Shown one piece after another: positions 6,169-12,167 of a DNA stretch of 12,167 nt; position 1 is the first letter of the stretch, and every line of letters starts with the position of its first letter. Origin of the DNA: Phycisphaerae bacterium (lineage in GTDB: Bacteria > Planctomycetota > Phycisphaerae > UBA1845 > UTPLA1); NCBI GenBank assembly GCA_029259995.1, contig JAJDEC010000002.1:1-12167 (forward strand). Direction: 5' to 3'. The notes beneath the pieces are model-generated. The model was not told the origin of the DNA and did no database searches. It was given only the letters and a program-made list of their open reading frames with translations. A program made the position numbers and the translations under genes.

Positions 6169-6215
6169 GATCGCCCATTGCCGGGGGCTGTGATTTGCGT
6201 AGTGTGGCAGGTCGA

Positions 6216-7055
6216 ATGAAGACGCGAACGATGCAATTGACTGACGGATATGAGATTCACCTTCGCTGGCAGGACGCCGAGGGGGCGTCGCCGAAGCGGG
6301 GCGTCGTGCTCTATTTTCACGGGATCCAGTCGCACGGCGGTTGGTACGAGGCGTCGGGGGCGGCGCTGGCGGCGGCGGGGTTCGACGTCTGCATGCCGGA
6401 TCGGCGTGGCAGCGGTCTCAACGCCGAACCGCGGGGGCATTGCGAATCCGTCGAACAGACAACGAGCGACGCCGAGCAGTTGCTGGCGTATGCGTGCGAG
6501 CAAGCGGGTTGCGAGGCGGCACATCTGGTTGGCGTGAGCTGGGGCGGCAAGCAGGTTGTCTGGCTGGCGCAGGCGAGACCGGAGCGCGTCGCGTCAATCA
6601 CGCTCGCATGTCCCGGCTTGTTTCCGAAGATCGATCTGACGACGACGGAGAAGTTTCGCGTCGCCATTGCGATGGTCGGCGATCGGAACAAGTTGTTTGA
6701 CATTCCTCTGAACAGTGCGAGTTACTTCACGAACAATCCGGAGCGGATTCGATTCGTCGAAGAGGATCCGATCAAGCTGACGCGCGTGAGCGCGAGTTTT
6801 CTCTTGGCGTCGCGGCAGTTGGACAAGCGACTGCGGAAGTTTGCAAGTAGCACTTATCGCGGGCCGGTGCACTTGATCGTCGCCGGGAATGAGCGCGTGA
6901 TCGACAACGCGAAGACGCGGGCCTGGTTTGACGGGCTACCTTCGAAGGTCAAGCGCGTGAGCGAGTTTCCGGAGGCGTCGCACACGATTGAATTCGAGCG
7001 CGATGCGTCGGCGTTTCTTGAGGCGATGGTGGGGTTCGTGACGGACTGCGCGTGA
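6216..7055 (+). CDS. Alpha/beta-hydrolase, monoacylglycerol-lipase-like
   Basis: The 279-residue product has the alpha/beta-hydrolase layout. An oxyanion-hole HG (YFHGIQSHGGWY, 33-44) comes first, then PDRRGSG (61-67), the nucleophile elbow GVSWG (S108) and a late catalytic histidine in EASHTIEF (H256). The acid is less clear: the usual G-x-D position reads GNE (E226), with D230 in RVIDN nearby. The order and spacing resemble serine hydrolases of the monoacylglycerol lipase/lysophospholipase group. Substrate unknown. There is no signal peptide, so it is probably cytoplasmic. The ATG at 6216 has AGG four bases upstream. A TTG at 6195 and an ATG at 6231 are in frame, so the start is not certain. 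It stands alone on the plus strand between repeat-rich gaps. Confidence 0.88.
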   Translation: MKTRTMQLTDGYEIHLRWQDAEGASPKRGVVLYFHGIQSHGGWYEASGAALAAAGFDVCMPDRRGSGLNAEPRGHCESVEQTTSDAEQLLAYACEQAGCEAAHLVGVSWGGKQVVWLAQARPERVASITLACPGLFPKIDLTTTEKFRVAIAMVGDRNKLFDIPLNSASYFTNNPERIRFVEEDPIKLTRVSASFLLASRQLDKRLRKFASSTYRGPVHLIVAGNERVIDNAKTRAWFDGLPSKVKRVSEFPEASHTIEFERDASAFLEAMVGFVTDCA

Positions 7056-7063
7056 ATCCGTGG

Positions 7064-7081
7064 CCCAGCCTACAGGCTGGG
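7064..7081 (+). terminator. Hairpin after the hydrolase gene, no U-tract
   Basis: A 7-bp stem, CCCAGCC with GGCTGGG and loop TACA, begins 9 bases after the hydrolase stop. The flanking GTGGCCCAG...CTGGGG is shared with the hairpin at 1098-1118 behind the zinc-ribbon gene. That suggests a common 3'-end or repeat element. Confidence 0.45.
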
Positions 7082-7204
7082 GGAGCGAATTGTGTTAGCG
7101 CGGGCGCGGGATGGCGGGATTTGAGTGGCGCTTTGGGTCGAAGGGAATTCGCTTCCCCAGGGCATGCCCCGGGCCACGGTCCGTGTTGATGATTCTCCAA
7201 CCAT

Positions 7205-7230
7205 TGCATGCGCAAGGGATGCGGCACCCG
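7205..7230 (+). repeat. GGCACCC-tailed repeat unit
   Basis: A short GCAT/ATGC stem (7206-7222) leads into GCGGCACCC. The stem is weak; it is assigned by the shared tail and by the neighbouring copy at 7248-7282. Confidence 0.35.
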
Positions 7231-7247
7231 TGCGAATTGCATTACCC

Positions 7248-7282
7248 ACATGCTCCCCTTGAAGGGAGAGCAAGGCACCCGG
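7248..7282 (+). repeat. GGCACCC-tailed hairpin repeat
   Basis: CTCCC and GGGAG pair around CTTGAA, followed by AGCAAGGCACCCGGCACCC, in which the tail is doubled. It resembles the units at 3951-3985 and, on the other strand, 1291-1320. Confidence 0.45.
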
Positions 7283-7298
7283 CACCCGCCGCGATCGT

Positions 7299-7320
7299 CG
7301 TCCGCCACGGAGGGCGGACG
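7299..7320 (-). terminator. Hairpin abutting the MFS-acyltransferase stop codon
   Basis: CGTCCGCC (7299-7306) and GGCGGACG (7313-7320) form a perfect 8-bp stem with a 6-base loop directly next to the TAG at 7323-7321. No U-run follows on the minus strand. It may define the 3' end of the two-gene minus-strand transcript. Confidence 0.45.
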
Positions 7321-9261
7321 CTACGCCTGGGGCTTCAGCGCCATGATCGCGTCCATGATGTGTTCAGACGATTCGCGATAGGCGTCGCGGTCTTTTTCGC
7401 GGCCGGCGAATTTCGACAGGTCGACGGGTTCGCCGTAGCGGACGACGGCTTTGTGTCGTTTGAAGAATGGCGACCAGGTCGAGTCGGTGTATTCGATACC
7501 GTCGATGTAGGCGGGGATGACGGGCACGCCGCTGCGCAGGGCGAGCATGCCGACGCCGTCGCGAACCTTGATGGGTTCGTTGGGGTCGCGGACGCCGCCT
7601 TGCGGGAAGAGGCCGAGCAGTTTGCCGCTTTGCAAGTGTCGCAGCGCCGCCTTGACGGAGCTTGTGTCCTGACCGCTGCGGGTGACGGGGATGCACTCGA
7701 TCGACTTGACGAGCATGTTGAAGAACGGAATCTTGGCGAACTCCACAGCGATCATGTAGCCGGGGATTCGGTTTGGCGACGTGGACGCCAACACGAACGG
7801 ATCGAGCGTCGAGTTGTGATTGGCGACGACGATGGCGCCGCCGTGTCGCGGAATGGTGCAGATGCCTTCGCGGCGAGCGCGTGGCAGCAGGCGGCAGGCG
7901 AAGTCGTTGAAATTCTTCCAGAAGCTGTGGATGGGCGTGAACGGTCCGCGGTGAAGGCGAATGAGCGTCGTGATGACGCCGGACGACAGCAGCAGGATCG
8001 AGACGCCGAGCATCAGCAGGGGAACATATCGATCGATGTTCTCCCAGGCGGGAATGCCGAGCGTACCCGTCGCGGCGAGGAGGGCCGCCATCGTGACGAG
8101 ATCGAGCACGCCGAATGCGCGGCCGCGAATGTAGTTGGGAACGATCCGCTGCATCGTTGCATAGACGCTGACTTGAATTGCGGAACCAAACATCCCGATC
8201 AGAACGAGTCCCGTCTGCGCGACGATTTCGGGCCAGCCGCGCCAGATGGCGAGCGTGAAGAGCAGACTGGAGAGTCCCGACAGTTTGAGGCACCAGCATG
8301 CCGCGATGTCGCTTTTCAGCGCGTCGCCGAAGGCCGTCAGGATCAATGAACCGATGATCATGCCGACGCCGAGCAGGCCGAGATAAATTCCGATGTCCGT
8401 GTAGCTGCCGTGGAAGACATCCTTCACGACGGCGGGAATCACGCTCTTGACGACGGATGCCGCGAGCCAGAAGACGGCGGCGACGACGATGAGTTCGATG
8501 ACGCGCGCGTGGCGATAGACGTAGCGGAAGCCCTTGATGATGGCGGTGAAGCCCTGGTGAGATTCCGTGGATATGCGTCGCTTTGGAGGTCGAATCAGAA
8601 AGATGCAAACGGCGCTGGCGATGAACGTGAGGGCATCGACGCGGAACACGAGCGACATGCTTGCGCCGCCGGTTGCGACGCGTTCAACGAGCCAGCCGCC
8701 GATCAGGGCCGAGGCGATTGTCGCGATCATGCCCAGGCCGGCCGTCAGCGCGTTGGCGCGAATAATCTGGTTTTCTCGAACCAGCGTCGGCAGCAATGAG
8801 AGGCGTGCCGGTGAGAAGATGGCCGCAAACGTGCCGACGAGGATCAACGGCGCGATCGCCATCCAGATGGTCAGCGGCGTTTCCGCCGTTGCGGCCGGAT
8901 CAAATGCGCGCTGCATGCGCATCAGGAGCCAGAACATCTCGATCATGATGGCGGCGCGGACGAGATCCACGACGAACATGATCCACTTGCGCGGCAGTCG
9001 ATCCGACAACCAGCCGGAAAATGGACCCAGCAGAAAAAAAGGCAGCATGAATGCAAAGCCCATGATGGCTTGCAGTCGCGTGGTGTTCTGAACATCCGAC
9101 GCCATGGCGTTCTGCATCTTGAGCAGACCGAGTTCGGAGAGATGATCGCCCAGCGCAGAGATGCCGTAGGCCAACCACAACAGGATGAAGTTTCGATTGC
9201 GAAGGATGTGCGACGGTTTAGCAGGTTCGTCGGCGCTGGCGGAAGGGCGGTTTGCGGTCAT
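7321..9261 (-). CDS. MFS transporter fused to a PlsC-type acyltransferase
   Basis: The 646-residue product joins two enzymes of lipid handling. Residues about 20-435 are a major facilitator transporter with many hydrophobic segments and the loop motif GWLSDRLPRKW (83-93). Residues about 455-640 are a glycerolipid acyltransferase with NHNSTLD (HX4D, H482 and D487), FPQGG (552-556) in place of the usual FPEGT/R block, and VPVIPAYIDG (579-588). The layout matches LplT/Aas-type systems, in which lysophospholipid is flipped inwards and re-acylated at the inner membrane. That role is inference. There is no AMP-binding acyl-ACP synthetase domain, so acyl donor supply must come from elsewhere. The ATG at 9261 is chosen over a TTG at 9276; neither has a strong ribosome-binding site. 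It follows the RHH/zinc gene by 22 bases. Confidence 0.92.
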   Translation of the reverse strand: MTANRPSASADEPAKPSHILRNRNFILLWLAYGISALGDHLSELGLLKMQNAMASDVQNTTRLQAIMGFAFMLPFFLLGPFSGWLSDRLPRKWIMFVVDLVRAAIMIEMFWLLMRMQRAFDPAATAETPLTIWMAIAPLILVGTFAAIFSPARLSLLPTLVRENQIIRANALTAGLGMIATIASALIGGWLVERVATGGASMSLVFRVDALTFIASAVCIFLIRPPKRRISTESHQGFTAIIKGFRYVYRHARVIELIVVAAVFWLAASVVKSVIPAVVKDVFHGSYTDIGIYLGLLGVGMIIGSLILTAFGDALKSDIAACWCLKLSGLSSLLFTLAIWRGWPEIVAQTGLVLIGMFGSAIQVSVYATMQRIVPNYIRGRAFGVLDLVTMAALLAATGTLGIPAWENIDRYVPLLMLGVSILLLSSGVITTLIRLHRGPFTPIHSFWKNFNDFACRLLPRARREGICTIPRHGGAIVVANHNSTLDPFVLASTSPNRIPGYMIAVEFAKIPFFNMLVKSIECIPVTRSGQDTSSVKAALRHLQSGKLLGLFPQGGVRDPNEPIKVRDGVGMLALRSGVPVIPAYIDGIEYTDSTWSPFFKRHKAVVRYGEPVDLSKFAGREKDRDAYRESSEHIMDAIMALKPQA

Positions 9262-9283
9262 TCCATCGGCTCGCAAGTCGACG

Positions 9284-9613
9284 TCAATGCGCGTGTTCGT
9301 GAGATTGGCAATGGGGACAGGTGAAATGATCTCGCGTCGCGGACTCGGCCGACTGCTTTGGCAGTGCGGACGCCGGATACGTGTAGTGGCAGCATTTGCA
9401 TTCGATCGATTTCTCCTGCTTGAGCGTTGTCGTGGCCCATTTGGACACTTCCTCGGGCAGCACGCCTCGGCCGCGGCAGACCGGGCAGGTTTCGTAGAAA
9501 CTGCGCAGGATGACGTCGCGAATAAACGCCGATTTGTCCGGTACCTGACTCAACACGTCCGCGAGATGCTTGTCCACGCGGAACGAGACGATCACTCCTT
9601 TTTCCTGTGCCAT
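9284..9613 (-). CDS. Small ribbon-helix-helix protein with Cys/His-rich tail
   Basis: The 109-residue product begins with a CopG/Arc-like ribbon-helix-helix pattern: strand VIVSFRV (7-13), helix near 15-23, turn with PDKS, helix SAFIRDVILRSFY (28-40). A tail with metal-ligand spacing follows. It has CPVCRGRG (C43, C46, the CxxCxGxG form known from DnaJ), C72/C74/C75 in ECKCCHYTYP, and a final CPHC (C99, C102) before SHEHAH with three histidines. I know no named family with this combination. A DNA-binding, metal-sensing or structural-zinc regulator is a reasonable inference. The ATG at 9613 gives a compact RHH start. The gene ends 22 bases before the MFS-acyltransferase, so they probably form an operon that it may autoregulate from the 9614-9908 divergent region. 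Confidence 0.75.
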   Translation of the reverse strand: MAQEKGVIVSFRVDKHLADVLSQVPDKSAFIRDVILRSFYETCPVCRGRGVLPEEVSKWATTTLKQEKSIECKCCHYTYPASALPKQSAESATRDHFTCPHCQSHEHAH

Positions 9614-9851
9614 GACGCATTGTCCGTTCTAAGTAGTCCAGCGTAGATTTTTCCAATGGCTCACGCCGTTGCGCGAGAATAACCGACAGGTGCAGGGCGG
9701 GCAAAAGTGTTCCGATTCCGAGAAATCGCTGCCGGCAATCACGGATCGCGGAGCGTGCAATTCACCGATCAAATCTGTGTCGCATGTGGACGCGGCCCCG
9801 ATGACGATACAGGCATATCCCGTTTTTTCTTCATGTTGTGTTAATCCGCTG

Positions 9852-9857
9852 TAAAAT
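9852..9857 (+). promoter_or_regulatory. Possible -10 box for the divergent plus-strand gene
   Basis: TAAAAT lies about 50 bases before the chosen ATG at 9909, in an AT-richer stretch (9805-9858) of the 295-base divergent intergenic region. No good -35 is at 16-18 bases. A start near 9865 would give a 45-base leader containing the GAGGTGG ribosome-binding site. Nothing else in 9614-9851 was recognised. Confidence 0.35.
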
Positions 9858-9908
9858 TGGTGTAGGATGCCCTCGCACATCGGGCGAGTTACGGAAGAGG
9901 TGGGCCAC

Positions 9909-10430
9909 ATGGTAACAGACGAAATCTCCATATCGGAGTCGTCGGGAAGCGTCGCGGAGTCAGTCGCCAACGAGGCGAGGTTTCAGCGCCGCAAGTCCGG
10001 GTTTCGCCGGCGTTTGATCAGCGTGCTGATCGGCCTGACGCTCGTCGTGGGCATCGCACTGTGGCAGCGCGAGCGCAGCGTCCTGCAACAATGCGAATCG
10101 TCGTTGGCCGCCTACGGCAGGGCGGCGTCGGCGACGCAGCTGGACCTGCAGCCGAAGGAACTGATCGAGGCGAACTGGCTGGAGCTGGATGTCGATGCAT
10201 CGCATGCGAACTCTCATTACGAAGTGCTCGTTCGCAATTGGCTCCGTCGGCCGGCTGCGGGAGATGCGATTCCGATTGCGATGTGTGCAGAAGCGCACAG
10301 TCGATTGACGGGCGGCGGACGATTTGTGCTGTTTCGAACCGAGGCGGGGGATTTGGTTCGCTGGGTCGATGAGGACGAGGCGTTCGGCCTGAGCGCGATC
10401 AGTCAGGCGACGCTACTGAGTGGCGAGTAG
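9909..10430 (+). CDS. Single-pass membrane protein of unknown function
   Basis: The 173-residue product has an acidic, Ser-rich N-terminus, a basic patch (RRKSGFRRR, 27-35), one membrane helix at about 36-52 (LISVLIGLTLVVGIALW) and a C-terminal domain of about 120 residues. By the positive-inside rule the C-terminal domain should be outside the cytoplasm. It is a soluble alpha/beta-looking domain with C62 and C126 as its only cysteines. No family was recognised. The ATG at 9909 is preferred to one at 9867 because GAGGTGG lies about seven bases upstream and the extra 14 residues look like leader. It is divergent from the RHH/zinc gene and convergent with mnmA. Confidence 0.75.
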   Translation: MVTDEISISESSGSVAESVANEARFQRRKSGFRRRLISVLIGLTLVVGIALWQRERSVLQQCESSLAAYGRAASATQLDLQPKELIEANWLELDVDASHANSHYEVLVRNWLRRPAAGDAIPIAMCAEAHSRLTGGGRFVLFRTEAGDLVRWVDEDEAFGLSAISQATLLSGE

Positions 10431-10500
10431 TGCGCAGATCCGTCACCAAGTGAGCCGGAAGAAAGAACCCTTTTGTGGCACCGGCGTCTCGGAGGTAAAC

Positions 10501-10521
10501 GGCAGGCCAGAGGCCTGAGCC
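10501..10521. repeat. Hairpin in the gap between convergent genes
   Basis: CAGGCC and GGCCTG form a 6-bp stem with loop AGA, and GGC/GCC lies outside it. It is in the 187-base gap between the membrane-protein gene and the mnmA 3' end and could act on either transcript. A GTGGCACCGG string at 10475-10484 recalls the GGCAC tails elsewhere. Confidence 0.35.
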
Positions 10522-10617
10522 AAATTCAGTGAATCAATCTGCTTTTCAAACTGGCGATGGCGAGTTGCCACGAAAGGTGGTTCGGATCAAGGTGTTGGCT
10601 GACACTTGGCGCGACAC

Positions 10618-11778
10618 CTACTTCCCCTCGATCCAGCCGCCGCCGATGACTTCATCGCCATCATAGAAGACTGCGGCTTGTCCCGGCGTAACGGCTTCCT
10701 GGGCATCGTCGAACGCGATGCTGACGGATCCATCCGCTTCCGGCGTGATCGTCGCCATGGCCGCCTCGTGATGATAGCGAATCTTCGCGCTGGCTCGGAT
10801 CGCTTCCGACGGCGCGGGGCAGAGCCAGCTCACTTCGTTGACGCGAACCGTGTTTGACAACACCGCATCCCGCGGACCGACAGTCACGACATTCGTCAGC
10901 GTGTCGATGTCGGAAACGTACACCGGCTCTCCGACGGCGACGCCGAGGCCCCGGCGCTGTCCGATCGTGTAGTTCGCTGTACCTGCGTGTTCGCCAAGCG
11001 TGCGGCCGTCAATGTGTCGGATTTCGCCCGTGTCGAATCCTTGTTCCGTCCGTGATCGCACAAGTCGCGCGTAGTCGCCGTCGGGCACGAAGCAGATGTC
11101 CTGCGACTCGGGTTTGTCGTGAAGCGCCAGGCCGAATCGTCGCGCGTGGGCGCGGACTTCATCCTTCGTCATGTCGCCGAGCGGAAAGAGCGTGCGGGCG
11201 AGGGTTTCCTGACCGATGCCGAAGAGGACGTAGGACTGGTCCTTCGCGGAATAGATACCGCGCAGAAGCCGCGAACGATCGGCGTCATGGGTGATGCGGG
11301 CGTAATGCCCCGTTGCGATCATGCCGGCGCCGACGACGTCGGCGTATTCCATGAGGCGGCCGAACTTGAGCCACTGGTTGCAGCGGACGCAGGGATTGGG
11401 CGTGCGGCCGATGGCGTATTCGCCGACGAAGTAATCGACGAGCTTGCCGAAGTCGCGCTCGAAGTTGAGGGCGTAGAACGGGATGTTGAGCTGGCCCGCG
11501 ACGCGGCGGGCGTCGGATGCATCGGCGGCGGAGCAGCAGCCCTTGCTGCCCTTGGCGTTGGGTTCATCCTTGGCGATCGTCAATGAGACGGTTCGGGGTC
11601 CGTCCGTCTTACAAGCCGCGCCCTCGGCGGGGGCGACGTGGTTTTCCGATCCGAGGCGCATGAAGACACCGACGATGTCGTAGCCTTGCTCACGGAGGAG
11701 GCAGGCGGCGACGCTGCTGTCAACGCCGCCGCTCATGGCGACGAGGACTTTCTTGTTGTCGTGTTTCGGGGCCGTCAT
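10618..11778 (-). CDS. mnmA: tRNA-specific 2-thiouridylase MnmA
   Basis: MnmA uses ATP and a relayed persulfide to thiolate U34 in tRNAs for Lys, Glu and Gln. The 386-residue product has the PP-loop SGGVDSS (16-22), the catalytic cysteine in NPCVRCNQWLKF (C133), the second one in SQDICF (C229), the TGHYAR signature (156-161) and the C-terminal barrel ending GGGWIEG. Compared with E. coli MnmA, the segment after RLGSE (41-45) carries an insertion of roughly 30 residues with C56 and a CC pair (81-82), before SAADASDARRVA. The ATG at 11778 gives the usual short lead-in to KKVLVAMSGG. Longer in-frame versions extend into non-coding sequence. It has no ribosome-binding site, and a -10 box lies just upstream. 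Confidence 0.96.
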   Translation of the reverse strand: MTAPKHDNKKVLVAMSGGVDSSVAACLLREQGYDIVGVFMRLGSENHVAPAEGAACKTDGPRTVSLTIAKDEPNAKGSKGCCSAADASDARRVAGQLNIPFYALNFERDFGKLVDYFVGEYAIGRTPNPCVRCNQWLKFGRLMEYADVVGAGMIATGHYARITHDADRSRLLRGIYSAKDQSYVLFGIGQETLARTLFPLGDMTKDEVRAHARRFGLALHDKPESQDICFVPDGDYARLVRSRTEQGFDTGEIRHIDGRTLGEHAGTANYTIGQRRGLGVAVGEPVYVSDIDTLTNVVTVGPRDAVLSNTVRVNEVSWLCPAPSEAIRASAKIRYHHEAAMATITPEADGSVSIAFDDAQEAVTPGQAAVFYDGDEVIGGGWIEGK

Positions 11779-11785
11779 TCGGCGT

Positions 11786-11791
11786 ATTGTA
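11786..11791 (-). promoter_or_regulatory. -10 box implying a leaderless mnmA transcript
   Basis: On the minus strand TACAAT (11791-11786), a 5/6 match to the consensus, lies so close to the mnmA ATG (11778) that initiation 6-7 bases downstream would begin at or next to the start codon. No Shine-Dalgarno sequence precedes the ATG. The -35 region is poor, so this is tentative. Confidence 0.4.
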
Positions 11792-11872
11792 GTGGAACAC
11801 ACGGGAATTCGGCAGGACGGCGAGGAAGTCCTTGAAAGCGGGCAATCCGGGGCGGGGCGCGTGCATCGCTGG

Positions 11873-11905
11873 GCGCCGTGCCGATCTGCCCGATCGGCAC
11901 GGCGC
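11873..11905 (-). terminator. Perfect 14-bp hairpin after the HD-GYP gene
   Basis: GCGCCGTGCCGATC (11873-11886) and its exact complement (11892-11905) flank a 5-base loop, 14 bases past the HD-GYP stop codon. The stem is very stable but no U-run follows on the minus strand. It probably ends the upstream transcript or protects its 3' end before mnmA. A repeat unit is the alternative. Confidence 0.6.
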
Positions 11906-11919
11906 ATTCGAAAAACCGC

Positions 11920-12167
11920 TCATGCCTGCGTTTGCGTTTTCGCCGGCGCGGGCGCAAGTCCGAACAGGCAGCTGGGGCCTTCGCCGATCCATTCGATCGC
12001 CGCGCGGGCGATGTCGGGATCGAACTGTCGTCCGGAGCCTCTGGTCAGCTCTGCGATGATCTGGGCGATCGGCAGTTCGCGTCGATAGGTCCGCGGCCAG
12101 GCCATCGCGTCGATGCAATCCGCGACCTGGATGACGCGGGCGCCGAACGGGATCTCTTCCTGGCAGA
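11920..12167 (-). CDS. C-terminal end of an HD-GYP-type protein (partial)
   Basis: Only the last 82 codons are in the window; the gene continues past its right edge. The readable end has PFGARVIQVADCIDAM, then AWPRTYRRELPIAQIIAEL, then RGSGRQFDPDIARAAI. This is the C-terminal pattern of HD-GYP domains (usually ARI..VAD.yDAmts.RpYR, then G..FDP). HD-GYP proteins usually hydrolyse cyclic di-GMP or act as response-regulator outputs. The catalytic HD and GYP residues lie outside the window, so activity cannot be judged. The final residues, LAPAPAKTQTQA, are a short tail. Partners and N-terminal sensor domains are unknown. Confidence 0.8.
   Translation of the reverse strand, partial: CQEEIPFGARVIQVADCIDAMAWPRTYRRELPIAQIIAELTRGSGRQFDPDIARAAIEWIGEGPSCLFGLAPAPAKTQTQA

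Noticed and set aside
7111..8349. 412-codon plus-strand frame opposite the acyltransferase half
   Set aside because: It is antisense to clear HX4D and VPVIPAYIDG motifs, its translation is Asp/Glu/Arg-rich low complexity, and it starts inside the repeat-rich gap.
9867..9908. Upstream ATG of the 173-residue membrane protein
   Set aside because: The ATG at 9909 has a good ribosome-binding site. The upstream one would lie at or next to the predicted transcript start and adds residues with no domain.

Overview
The window is GC-rich bacterial DNA. It reads as a chromosomal stretch from a member of the Planctomycetota or a close relative. That assignment is inference. It rests on three things: the style of the intergenic DNA, which is packed with small GC-rich palindromes; a MnmA with a cysteine-containing insertion; and a mix of housekeeping genes with lineage-restricted secreted or membrane proteins. 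No phage genes, transposase or CRISPR array were seen.

Layout. Positions 1-418 hold no convincing gene but carry a palindromic element (161-296). A three-ribbon zinc protein (419-1069, +) follows, then about 650 bases of structured, apparently non-coding DNA, then an exported probable lipoprotein with propeller-like repeats (1718-2788, +). The minus-strand block from 5941 down to 2807 is the conserved replication/repair cluster. In transcription order it holds a promoter, the SRP RNA gene (ffs), dnaX, ybaB/ebfC and recR. This is the order known from Bacillus subtilis (scr-dnaX-yaaK-recR). The SRP RNA was found by its conserved S-domain and a 21-bp closing helix. dnaX carries an A9 run at the domain III/IV border, and both alternative frames end within a few codons, as in the Thermus slippage system that makes tau and gamma from one gene.

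From 5942 to 7320 there is a 169-bp element with 24-bp inverted ends, an alpha/beta hydrolase (6216-7055, +) and more palindromic repeats. Next comes a two-gene minus-strand unit: a small ribbon-helix-helix protein with a Cys/His-rich tail (9613-9284), then a fused MFS transporter/PlsC-type acyltransferase (9261-7321). A divergent gene (9909-10430, +) encodes an unrecognised single-pass membrane protein. The right end holds mnmA (11778-10618, -), possibly with a leaderless transcript, and the C-terminal end of an HD-GYP-type protein (12167-11920, -) closed by a perfect 14-bp hairpin.

Functionally, dnaX, ybaB and recR belong to DNA replication and repair, SRP RNA to membrane protein targeting, and mnmA to tRNA wobble-base thiolation. 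The MFS-PlsC fusion suggests uptake or flipping of lysophospholipid coupled to re-acylation, with the small zinc/RHH protein as a possible local regulator. The least explained material is the intergenic palindromes. At least seven units on both strands share a GCATGGCAC- or GGCACCC-like tail, and gene ends tend to carry strong hairpins without a U-tract.
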